A DNA stretch of 64,000 nucleotides from Bacteroidota bacterium (lineage in GTDB: Bacteria > Bacteroidota > Bacteroidia > B-17B0 > Aurantibacillaceae): NCBI GenBank assembly GCA_020403265.1, contig JADBXZ010000008.1:78181-142180 (forward strand), written 5' to 3'. The notes under the pieces were generated by a model. That model was given only the letters and a program-made list of their open reading frames with translations, was not told the origin of the DNA and made no database searches. The translations under genes and the position numbers were made by a program. Shown here one piece after another: positions 37,292 through 46,000 of the stretch; position 1 is the stretch's first letter, and each line of letters begins with the position of its first letter.

Positions 37292-37539
37292 TGGTTAACC
37301 CCTCCTTTGGTTTGTTGCTTTAATGTTACAATGGTGCTTGCTTTTGTTTCAAGTTCATCAGCATTAAACACAGGGTTTTGTTTTAACCATAAATCAATTT
37401 GTTCCTTTTCAAAAAACAAACATTTGCCAAAGGGTTTATAGGCTGGGATTTTCCCAACTGAAGATAATTTGTACAAATAGCTTTTACTTAATCCTGTGTA
37501 AATAGCTAAGTCATTAAAGTTTAAAATAGTTTTTTCCAT
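37288..37539 (-). CDS. excisionase/AlpA-like helix-turn-helix protein
   Basis: An 83-residue MerR-type helix-turn-helix (HTH_17) protein: FNDLAIYTGLSKSYLYKLSSVGKIPAYKPFGKCLFFEKEQIDLWL. The wing and the final DLWL are characteristic of excisionase-family DNA-binding domains. In PICI satellites the AlpA homologue occupies the same position and controls excision and rep expression. A palindrome lies just upstream of its start. Confidence 0.8.
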   Translation of the reverse strand: MEKTILNFNDLAIYTGLSKSYLYKLSSVGKIPAYKPFGKCLFFEKEQIDLWLKQNPVFNADELETKASTIVTLKQQTKGGVNQ

Positions 37540-37567
37540 TTCTTAATTTTTTTGAGATTAATAAAAT

Positions 37568-37741
37568 GGACTTGCAAGTCCTAACAACTGATATCGTGTC
37601 AAAACTAGAAACAAAGAGAAAGTAAAAGACTAACCTAAAAATTAAGGGTAGTAACTTGGGTAGTAAAGCAATTGCCAAACCATTAAATAATAAGGATAGT
37701 AGTAAAAAAAAAGAATTATTTATTTAATTACTGGGGTAGTG
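37568..37741. promoter_or_regulatory. regulatory or origin region of the element
   Basis: A perfect 14-base palindrome, GGACTTGCAAGTCC (37568-37581), is followed by direct repeats GGGTAGTAA (37646 and 37658), GGATAGTAG (37694) and GGGTAGTG (37734). The arrangement, next to the excisionase and upstream of rep, suits an operator plus iteron-like sites, but no function is proven. Confidence 0.35.
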
Positions 37742-38524
37742 TTTAAATATTATATCTAAGTTTTTTGTGGACTTAGTTTCACTTTGCTTGTTGTTTTTTA
37801 ATTGACGTAGTGTAATTTCTTTGCCTTTAACAGTAAATGAAATAATAATTTTATTATCTCGTTCAATTCCTTTTGAATCAATTTTCAATAAGTTAATTAA
37901 GTGTTTTAATGAGCTAATACTACCTAACCAATTAATTGGTTTTATATCTGGCGTATTAGTATTATTGAAAAGTTTTTTAAAATCTTTTAACTCCGTTTTT
38001 TTGTCAATATAATTTTCTTCAGTTAATGAACAATGAATATCTTTTAAAAATTTTTTTTGTGATGGTTTTTTTATATAAAAGCCTTTTGAGGGTAATATTC
38101 CTTTTTTTGATTTCTTATTTTCTGGTATATATTCTTTATTTGTTAATTCAGTTTTTATCTTTTGAATTTCTGAAGCAATAAATTTAATAAGTTGCTCAAT
38201 CTCATTTATAAACCAATGGTTTTCCTGTTCTACACCTTTAAAATTATCTATTAACCATTTAATATGTTTTTTTGTAAACTCTATTTCTATCTTTAAATGA
38301 ATAATTAAATTTCCCAAAAATTTAATTTTGATATTGGGCTTAAAGCCATATTGATTAAACCACAAAATCAATTTAGAATTAAGTTGATTTGCGTTAATAA
38401 TTTGAGTATATTCAAGATAAGGATTGTTGATTTCTTTAAAGAAAACTCTATTTCTAGAAATTATTTTACTGAAATTTTCTTTATAAAAGTCAGAAAAATT
38501 AGCTAACAATAATTCATTATTCAT
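37724..38524 (-). CDS. unrecognised protein of the integrated element
   Basis: A 266-residue, lysine- and asparagine-rich, mostly helical protein without signal peptide. Segments of note are a helical stretch at about 85-130, PSKGFYIKKPSQKKF and a C-terminal block starting NWLGSISSLKHLINLL and containing FTVKGKEITLRQLK. I do not recognise a family. It lies 3 bases after the integrase gene and is likely co-transcribed. It could be an accessory integration protein or an accessory (cargo) function. Confidence 0.5.
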   Translation of the reverse strand: MNNELLLANFSDFYKENFSKIISRNRVFFKEINNPYLEYTQIINANQLNSKLILWFNQYGFKPNIKIKFLGNLIIHLKIEIEFTKKHIKWLIDNFKGVEQENHWFINEIEQLIKFIASEIQKIKTELTNKEYIPENKKSKKGILPSKGFYIKKPSQKKFLKDIHCSLTEENYIDKKTELKDFKKLFNNTNTPDIKPINWLGSISSLKHLINLLKIDSKGIERDNKIIISFTVKGKEITLRQLKNNKQSETKSTKNLDIIFKHYPSN

Positions 38525-38527
38525 TCC

Positions 38528-39598
38528 TTAAAAATTTGCCTCAGGTAGGTTATTAATCGCTTTCTCTTTTAATGATTTAACTATGTGGGTATATCTCTCA
38601 GTATATCTAAAACTAGTATGCCCTAGTAACTTACTTGCTGTGTTAACGTCTGCTCCAAAGAAAATAATATTTGTGGCAAAGCTGTGTCTGGCACAATGCC
38701 AAGTAATTGTTTTATTTATTCCTGCTTTTTTAACCCAAAATTTTAAACCCTTTGTACAAGCTGTATGTGTTGGCAGCTTAAAAATAAAGTCTTTAGCCTT
38801 TTTTGGTTTATCTAAAATCTTTAATGCTGTGGGGTGTAAGTTGATGTTAACCTGTTCTTTTGTTTTTTCTTGTATAAAGTGTAGTTGCTTATTTGTAAAA
38901 TCAATATTTTGCCATTTGATATTAATGATATCTGAGTACCTCAGCCCTGTGTATAATGAAAACATGAATGCTTTTTTCATTTCTTCATTTGTAGCAGGCG
39001 TTTGGGCTAATAGTTGTATTTCTTCAGGGGTTAACACTTGCTTTTTAATTCCTTGCTTTGCCTTTATGCTTATATCTAGTGTGGGGTCTTTTAATAATAT
39101 TCCCTGCCTTAGGGCTTGCTTAGTAACAAGTTTAAATTTTTTAAAGTAGTTAGCCGGGCTTTCTCCATTCAATTTTTCCATTAGATAATTCCTAAACTCA
39201 TTAACAATACTTGCATCTAGTTCTTTGGCTGTTAGCGTTTTTATTTCTGCTTCTTTGAGATAGGCTGTAAATTGATTAAAACAAGCTTCAATTACTCTTA
39301 AATCTTTTTTCTTATACTTAGCTTTAAAGTCGGTGAAGTATTCTACAAAGTCAATATTTTGCTTAAACGCTGGGGTCAAATCATAATCATTACTTTCAAG
39401 TTCATGCTGCCTTTTAGCAAGTATTTTTTTTGCCAACTCTTTATTTTTTTTGTTTTGTTCCCTTTGTACGGTGTTTGGCTTTTTAATTAATTTGAGTTGC
39501 TGTAGAAACTCATACTTTCTTTTGCTATTATGATAAATATCTAAATAAAGCGATATTGTGCCATCGTTATTTTCCTTTTCTCTTAATTTGATTCCCAT
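38528..39598 (-). CDS. int: tyrosine site-specific integrase
   Basis: A 356-residue phage-type integrase. The N-terminus is an arm-binding-like domain (1-80), residues 82-180 a SAM-like core-binding domain, and the C-terminus the catalytic domain. The catalytic set is visible: R220 (LYTGLRYSD), K245, H301 and R304 (TWHCARHSF), H327 (LLGHTS) and the nucleophile Y336 (RYTERYTHI). It lies at the end of the element distal to tRNA-Glu, close to the second attachment site. Confidence 0.93.
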   Translation of the reverse strand: MGIKLREKENNDGTISLYLDIYHNSKRKYEFLQQLKLIKKPNTVQREQNKKNKELAKKILAKRQHELESNDYDLTPAFKQNIDFVEYFTDFKAKYKKKDLRVIEACFNQFTAYLKEAEIKTLTAKELDASIVNEFRNYLMEKLNGESPANYFKKFKLVTKQALRQGILLKDPTLDISIKAKQGIKKQVLTPEEIQLLAQTPATNEEMKKAFMFSLYTGLRYSDIINIKWQNIDFTNKQLHFIQEKTKEQVNINLHPTALKILDKPKKAKDFIFKLPTHTACTKGLKFWVKKAGINKTITWHCARHSFATNIIFFGADVNTASKLLGHTSFRYTERYTHIVKSLKEKAINNLPEANF

Positions 39599-39612
39599 AA
39601 CAAGGTTTGATT

Positions 39613-39708
39613 TTGTTACACAAATATAAACTTTGTTACTCAGTTAATTTGTTGTTTGTAGCTGTTATTTGTTCTTATTAATACAATTTATGTTACCTTA
39701 TTGTTACT
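39613..39708 (+). repeat. four TGTTAC repeats at the integrase end of the element
   Basis: TTGTTACA, TTGTTACT, TGTTACC and TTGTTACT lie at 39613, 39633, 39691 and 39701, in the same orientation as the four at the other end. Likely integrase arm-type sites. Confidence 0.6.
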
Positions 39709-39781
39709 CAGAAAATTAAAATTGTTAAATTTGTATTATAACTAATTGATATATATAGTATTATGTTTATAGGTTAGTTAG

Positions 39782-39794
39782 CCGTACGGGCTAC
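39782..39794 (+). repeat. attachment site, distal copy
   Basis: Exact repeat of the 13 bases in the tRNA-Glu 3' end, next to the original tRNA terminator. Confidence 0.85.
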
Positions 39795-39795
39795 A

Positions 39796-39827
39796 AAAAA
39801 AAACACCACAATTGTGGTGTTTTTTTA
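39796..39827 (+). terminator. original tRNA-Glu terminator, displaced
   Basis: Perfect 18-base palindrome ACACCACAATTGTGGTGT (39803-39820) preceded by an A-run and followed by a T-run. Before the insertion it would have directly followed tRNA-Glu. It can also terminate the minus-strand gene that ends at 39840. Confidence 0.75.
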
Positions 39828-39839
39828 TTTTAAACTAAG

Positions 39840-40499
39840 TCATACTCCTGCTTTCTTATACTTCCTCAATTCAAAAATAATTAATGGGGTGATAAAAACA
39901 GTAGGCCCCAGCCACACTATTATTTCGGGCAGATGAATCCAACGGGCATTGTTGTTTACAAAAAAAGCTGTAAAAGCACCAATGTAACTGCCCAACATAC
40001 CGCCTATATGTGCCAGTAGCCAATAATTTTTATGCTTCGATTTGCCGCGCAAGCGATGGATGGTTACATAATTACCACGCAACCCAATTACCCCAAACAC
40101 CATGCTTACTATACCAACTTCCGTGTGCCCTTTTTTGAGTAATAGGATCGCAAAAGCTAAAAAACCAACATGCATTAAACCAAAAAATACTTCAATGCCC
40201 CAGTCAATAATTCCCGGTCTTTGGTCGAGATGCAACCGTTTTAGTTTAAGCGCCCTGTATGCTGTTAAACAGGCATAATAAGTAAAAAATGATACGCAAA
40301 GTAAAAAAATGTTGTTTTTATAAACCGATACATAAGTAGCAGTGATAAAAACCACCGTCATGGCATAAAAATAAACGATGCCTGCTTTTTTATGGCGTTT
40401 AACATTGTTTCTGAGTATAATAGAAACTAAACCACTTATTAAGGCCACACAACCGGCTAACACATGCACAAAAATTGAATAACGAATAAAATTTTCCAT
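39840..40499 (-). CDS. DUF2306-like integral membrane protein
   Basis: A 219-residue protein with about seven transmembrane helices and few soluble loops (for example HVLAGCVALISGLVSIIL, LLCVSFFTYYACLTAYRAL). Histidines sit in several helices (residue 9, GLMHVGFLAF, HIGGMLGSYIGAF), which recalls heme- or quinone-binding DUF2306 proteins. An upstream in-frame TTG (40514) lies inside the promoter -7 box, so ATG 40499 is chosen. Function unknown. Confidence 0.7.
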   Translation of the reverse strand: MENFIRYSIFVHVLAGCVALISGLVSIILRNNVKRHKKAGIVYFYAMTVVFITATYVSVYKNNIFLLCVSFFTYYACLTAYRALKLKRLHLDQRPGIIDWGIEVFFGLMHVGFLAFAILLLKKGHTEVGIVSMVFGVIGLRGNYVTIHRLRGKSKHKNYWLLAHIGGMLGSYIGAFTAFFVNNNARWIHLPEIIVWLGPTVFITPLIIFELRKYKKAGV

Positions 40500-40511
40500 T
40501 GTTTTTTTCGT

Positions 40512-40544
40512 CAAAGGTAGACTGACATCAAGTCTTGTTCCAAA
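40512..40544 (-). promoter_or_regulatory. promoter of the DUF2306-like gene
   Basis: Read on the minus strand: TTTG (40544-40541), 21 bases, TACCTTTG (40519-40512), then the ATG 12 bases further on. A full match to the Bacteroidetes consensus with a very short leader. Confidence 0.6.
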
Positions 40545-40764
40545 TTAAAGGGCTGATTAACAAAGCTTTGGGACAAAGCGCAAGCCTAGGGACGAATGAC
40601 AATGAAATTTGGGGCGAATGACAAAGTTTGATCAGAAGAACATGTTACATTTTTAAAAAAAGGACGAGCTAAACGCCGAAAGCTTTAACTCAATACATGT
40701 AAAAACGGCAGCTATAATGATTAGTTTTAGCAAGTTTCCTCTTTTTTAGTATCTTGGACTAAAT

Positions 40765-42855
40765 TTGATTAGCGCAAAACCACAACTGAAAAAAAATAGA
40801 AACATATTTATTTTAGTTTGTTTTTACGGCTTATTTCTGAGTGCTCAGGAAGATTCTGCCAGGTATTATCTTAAGTCTAAACTGCCGATAATCACCAGAA
40901 TTCAAAAATGCATGAAAGCGGCTTATTTAACCATGAATTATGAAACTTCGGTTACGTTTTATAATAAATTAACCGCATTACCGGAAATTGGTCAAAATCC
41001 TGAATATTTGTGTATGGCTGCCAACGAATTGGCGAACAATGCAGGAGAATTAGGAAAATTAAATGAGGCCACTGCAATTATGAAAGATGCAGTAGAGAAA
41101 ACCAAGGGCCAATTATCAGATACAATGGCAGCAAACAGTTACTATTTTCTGTCATATCTATATTTTTCAATTGGAGATTACGAGCCAGCCGTAAGCACTT
41201 GTTTTACATCTTTACAATATTCCGAAAAATCCGGCAATAAAAGATTGATCGGCGCGGCCTACAATAATTTGGGTTTAATTTATTCCGAGAAATCATCGCC
41301 CGATTTTAAAAAAGCGTTGGAGTATTTCTTAATTTCCGAAAAGTTATTAAAGCCATTTAAACACCCTGTTACCATGGGCTTGGTTTACTTAAGAATCGGG
41401 GATGTATTATCGATGCAAAATGAATATGCACAAGCCGAAAAATATTTTGCAAAGGCATTAAGGATTGGAGATAGTTGTAATAGAGTATCCATTCAAAAAT
41501 GGACATTGGAAAAATATGGCAAAATGTTACGCCGAATGGGTAATCGTTTAAGGGCATTAGAAATGATGAAACGCTCAGTGGAGATTTCTGAAAGAAACAA
41601 GGAGTATATTGGGCAAGCCAGCACATCTTATGAAATTGCCTCCTTGTACATGGAATTAAAAGATTATGCAAATGCCGCTAAATATGCTGATTCCGCAATT
41701 GTTGTTTCGAACAGGATAGGACAATTAAATACGCTCTATCAAGCCAGTAAAATAAGAGCTGATGTTTTTGAATTAAAAGGTGATTACAAAAATGCATTGG
41801 GTTATTTTAAAAAGCACAAGTTTTATTACGACTCATTAAATAAAAATGAAAATCTAAATAACATTAATGAGTTAGAGCAAAAGTATAAAACTAAGGCTCA
41901 GGAAAAAGAATTACTGGAGAAGGAAAAATTGTTAGGACAACAACAGGCAGATATCACACAACAGCAAGTGTATAGAAATTATTTTGTGGCAGGCTTAATA
42001 GCATTAACTGCCTTTTTGCTGTTGTTATTTAAAGGTTATCAAACAAAACAACGCACAGCTAACCTACTTACAGAAAAAAACTATTTGATAGAAGAAAAAA
42101 ACAAAGAAATTTTAGGAAGTATTAGTTATGCCAAGCGTATACAGGGCGCCATTCTGCCATCATCACGTATTGTAAAAGCACATTTACCTGATAGTTTTAT
42201 TTTATACAAACCAAAAGATATTGTGGCAGGAGATTTTTATTGGATAGAACAGGTTAATGATGTTGTGTTATTTGCAGCAGCAGATTGCACAGGACATGGT
42301 GTGCCAGGGGCAATGGTGAGTGTTGTTTGTAATAATGCGCTTAATAGGAGTGTAAGGGAATACGGCTTGCGTGAGCCCGGTAAAATATTGGACAAAACCC
42401 GACAACTCATTATAGAAGAGTTTGAAAAAAGTGAGGAAGAGGTGAAAGACGGGATGGATATTTCAATTGTATCTTTTTCGCGCAGAGATTCAGTAATTGA
42501 ATGGGCCGGGGCAAACAATCCGCTATGGATTATTAAAAATGGTTCAAACGAAATACTGGAAATTAAACCTGATAAACAACCGATAGGGCAGTATGCCAAC
42601 ATGCAGCCATTTAAAACACATCAAATGGAAGTAGCTAAAGGTGATTGTATATACGTTTTTACAGATGGTTATCAAGATCAATTTGGAGGGGAGAAAGGAA
42701 AAAAATACAAGGCAAGTCAATTAAAAGAATTGCTGTTAAACATTAAGCAGGAGGAAATGGACATTCAAAAAGAAATGATTGAACGTGAATTTGAAAACTG
42801 GAAAGGCCTGCTGGAACAAGTAGATGATGTAACGATTATTGGTGTGAGGGTTTGA
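40765..42855 (+). CDS. TPR-containing SpoIIE/PP2C-type protein phosphatase
   Basis: About 696 residues: an N-terminal hydrophobic segment (signal or anchor, ending FLSAQ), roughly eight TPR units (about 40-355), a coiled coil (365-400), a transmembrane helix (about 405-425), a second short coiled coil and a SpoIIE-type serine phosphatase domain with KPKDIVAGDFYW, ADCTGHGVPGA, DGMDISIV and FTDGYQDQFGG as metal-binding motifs. It ends LEQVDDVTIIGVRV. The start is uncertain: the TTG at 40765 lies inside a TAAATTTG promoter box (40760-40767), so translation may begin slightly further down. Confidence 0.85.
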   Translation: MISAKPQLKKNRNIFILVCFYGLFLSAQEDSARYYLKSKLPIITRIQKCMKAAYLTMNYETSVTFYNKLTALPEIGQNPEYLCMAANELANNAGELGKLNEATAIMKDAVEKTKGQLSDTMAANSYYFLSYLYFSIGDYEPAVSTCFTSLQYSEKSGNKRLIGAAYNNLGLIYSEKSSPDFKKALEYFLISEKLLKPFKHPVTMGLVYLRIGDVLSMQNEYAQAEKYFAKALRIGDSCNRVSIQKWTLEKYGKMLRRMGNRLRALEMMKRSVEISERNKEYIGQASTSYEIASLYMELKDYANAAKYADSAIVVSNRIGQLNTLYQASKIRADVFELKGDYKNALGYFKKHKFYYDSLNKNENLNNINELEQKYKTKAQEKELLEKEKLLGQQQADITQQQVYRNYFVAGLIALTAFLLLLFKGYQTKQRTANLLTEKNYLIEEKNKEILGSISYAKRIQGAILPSSRIVKAHLPDSFILYKPKDIVAGDFYWIEQVNDVVLFAAADCTGHGVPGAMVSVVCNNALNRSVREYGLREPGKILDKTRQLIIEEFEKSEEEVKDGMDISIVSFSRRDSVIEWAGANNPLWIIKNGSNEILEIKPDKQPIGQYANMQPFKTHQMEVAKGDCIYVFTDGYQDQFGGEKGKKYKASQLKELLLNIKQEEMDIQKEMIEREFENWKGLLEQVDDVTIIGVRV

Positions 42856-42977
42856 GAAACTTGTTTATTTTTGAAATGCAAGGTAAAGGCTACAGTTAAT
42901 TTTGTTAAGGATCTTTGACTTATTGATAAACAACATTGCAGTTAAAATGGTATCAACCGAAAAAGTTGTGATTTGCT

Positions 42978-43015
42978 CCCGCCTGCCATTGCAAAAAGCC
43001 TCTGAGGCTGGCAGG
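42978..43015. repeat. palindromic insert in CRISPR repeat 2
   Basis: A 38-base GC-rich segment, CCCGCCTGCC ... GAGGCTGGCAGG, lies after repeat position 13. Outer CCTGCC pairs with GGCAGG, inner AGCCTC with GAGGCT. Thirteen repeat bases (positions 14-26) are missing on its right side. Confidence 0.85.
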
Positions 43016-43079
43016 TTTGACTTATTGATAAACACCATTATTTGACTTTGCTGTGCCAAATGGAGGGTTGTGATTTGCT

Positions 43080-43119
43080 CCCGCCTGCCTATCGCAAATT
43101 ATTGTTATCGGCGGGCAGG
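43080..43119. repeat. palindromic insert in CRISPR repeat 3
   Basis: A 40-base GC-rich segment, CCCGCCTGCC ... GGCGGGCAGG, is inserted cleanly after repeat position 13; the remaining 34 repeat bases are intact. It shares its ends with the insert in the previous repeat but its centre differs. Confidence 0.88.
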
Positions 43120-44844
43120 TTCAAAATGTATCTTTGACTTATTGATAAACACCGTATTACAATGCGGTTGAAGTAGCAAGTTTGTTGTGATTTGCTTTCA
43201 AAATGTATCTTTGACTTATTGATAAACACCAAACATAACCTAATTAGTACCACGATCGTGTTGTGATTTGCTTTCAAAATGTATCTTTGACTTATTGATA
43301 AACACCCAATGCCGGTTGTCAACAAAACAAAGCCGGTTGTGATTTGCTTTCAAAATGTATCTTTGACTTATTGATAAACACCCAGCAACGGGACTACATC
43401 ATTACATAACTCGTTGTGATTTGCTTTCAAAATGTATCTTTGACTTATTGATAAACACCCTACTCGCTAAGGATGTAATATTGATGGTGTTGTGATTTGC
43501 TTTCAAAATGTATCTTTGACTTATTGATAAACACCTAGCTACATTATTAGGCGTTTTAACAACACGTTGTGATTTGCTTTCAAAATGTATCTTTGACTTA
43601 TTGATAAACACCGTATCTGAAATAAGGGAGAATAAAATAGTGTTGTGATTTGCTTTCAAAATGTATCTTTGACTTATTGATAAACACCTGTTTACTTGCA
43701 ATACAAACATCTTGGCTTGTTGTGATTTGCTTTCAAAATGTATCTTTGACTTATTGATAAACACCATTCGTTTGTTTTTTAAAAGACATGGGCTAGTTGT
43801 GATTTGCTTTCAAAATGTATCTTTGACTTATTGATAAACACCATCTTAGTAGATATACCGCTAAAGATTTTAGTTGTGATTTGCTTTCAAAATGTATCTT
43901 TGACTTATTGATAAACACCTTTCGTCAACTTCAAACAGTCCGTAATTACGTTGTGATTTGCTTTCAAAATGTATCTTTGACTTATTGATAAACACCGTGG
44001 TGGTCAGGGCGCATCCAAAACCGTTTGTTGTGATTTGCTTTCAAAATGTATCTTTGACTTATTGATAAACACCACTTAGTAAAAATATTGCGCAAGACCT
44101 TGAGTTGTGATTTGCTTTCAAAATGTATCTTTGACTTATTGATAAACACCGGATTTAGTAGGTGAAGAAGTAGAGGTGTTGTTGTGATTTGCTTTCAAAA
44201 TGTATCTTTGACTTATTGATAAACACCCGAGGCCGACGAAGCAATAAACGAGCCGGTGTTGTGATTTGCTTTCAAAATGTATCTTTGACTTATTGATAAA
44301 CACCATAAAAAACCCCAACAAACAACCTCAACACGTTGTGATTTGCTTTCAAAATGTATCTTTGACTTATTGATAAACACCTTAATACGTGGGTCAAAGC
44401 TTACAAAGTCAGTTGTGATTTGCTTTCAAAATGTATCTTTGACTTATTGATAAACACCTACGCTGCAATGCCAAAAACTTCTACTAAGTTGTGATTTGCT
44501 TTCAAAATGTATCTTTGACTTATTGATAAACACCCGATTGAATTTGACGAAGTGGTTTATTCATGTTGTGATTTGCTTTCAAAATGTATCTTTGACTTAT
44601 TGATAAACACCTTTTGATGTGAGCCAATTGAACTTCCAAAAGTTGTGATTTGCTTTCAAAATGTATCTTTGACTTATTGATAAACACCAATAAACGCATG
44701 TGTGGGTTGGGAGGGTAGTTGTGATTTGCTTTCAAAATGTATCTTTGACTTATTGATAAACACCATATAAGTCGAAAACACAACAAAATCAAGGGTTTTA
44801 GGTAAATTTATCAATATAAAAAATGAGGTTTTATCGAGCAATTA

Positions 44845-44868
44845 TCCACCCTAAAGGTGGATTTTTTG
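44845..44868 (+). terminator. terminator downstream of the CRISPR array
   Basis: TCCACC and GGTGGA form a stem over CTAAA, followed by six T. The T-run is only on the plus strand, so it ends transcripts running through the array and not those of cas2. Confidence 0.7.
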
Positions 44869-44891
44869 TTTCTAATTGTTCTCGGCTAAGT

Positions 44892-44923
44892 TTATCCTGA
44901 GCCAAGCCGAAGGGCTCGAACTG
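44892..44923. repeat. REP-like palindrome between array and cas2
   Basis: TTATCCTGAGCC (from 44892) and GGGCTCGAAC (ending 44921) flank a 9-base loop; GAGCC pairs with GGCTC. The sequence resembles scattered intergenic REP-type palindromes. It lies just after the cas2 stop codon. Confidence 0.5.
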
Positions 44924-44936
44924 ACAATAATTGTGG

Positions 44937-45954
<1,018 letters not shown>

Positions 45955-46000
45955 AAGAGTTTTTTACAAATTTTATCTATTAAACCCTCTTAGGGTGGAG

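Larger units (their letters stand above)
34847..39794. mobile_element. 4.9-kb integrated element, PICI-like phage satellite candidate
   Basis: The element is bounded by 13-bp direct repeats, one inside the tRNA-Glu 3' end (34847-34859) and one at 39782-39794. It carries int, an unrecognised gene, an excisionase-like helix-turn-helix gene, a second unrecognised gene, a phage/plasmid Rep gene and a terminase-small-subunit-like gene, all on the minus strand, plus a small lipoprotein gene on the plus strand. There is no large terminase, capsid, tail, relaxase or conjugation gene. The gene set (int, alpA/xis, rep, terS) matches the minimal plan of phage-inducible chromosomal islands. A defective filamentous prophage or an integrated plasmid are alternatives. 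Confidence 0.75.
42911..44764 (+). CRISPR. type II-C CRISPR array, 24 repeats and 23 spacers
   Basis: The 47-base repeat starts GTTGTGATTTGCTTTC and ends TTATTGATAAACACC. Twenty-one perfect copies run from 43184 to 44764. Two interrupted copies precede them (42965-43036 and 43067-43153), and a truncated, mutated copy ends the array at 42911-42934. Spacers are all 29-30 bases. The crRNA strand is the plus strand: the tracrRNA anti-repeat upstream of cas9 is complementary to repeat positions 1-22 in this orientation, and a plus-strand terminator follows the array. Every intact repeat contains TTG (positions 2-4), 18 bases, TATCTTTG (23-30), a promoter match. Confidence 0.98.

Noticed and set aside
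40596..40631. Two copies of CGAATGACAA about 22 bases apart upstream of the SpoIIE-type gene
   Set aside because: Only two short copies; no palindrome or further copies in the gap.
43089..44792. Several minus-strand reading frames of 61-121 codons with repeated FINKSKIHFESKSQ across the array
   Set aside because: They are translations of the 47-base CRISPR repeat and its spacers, not genes.
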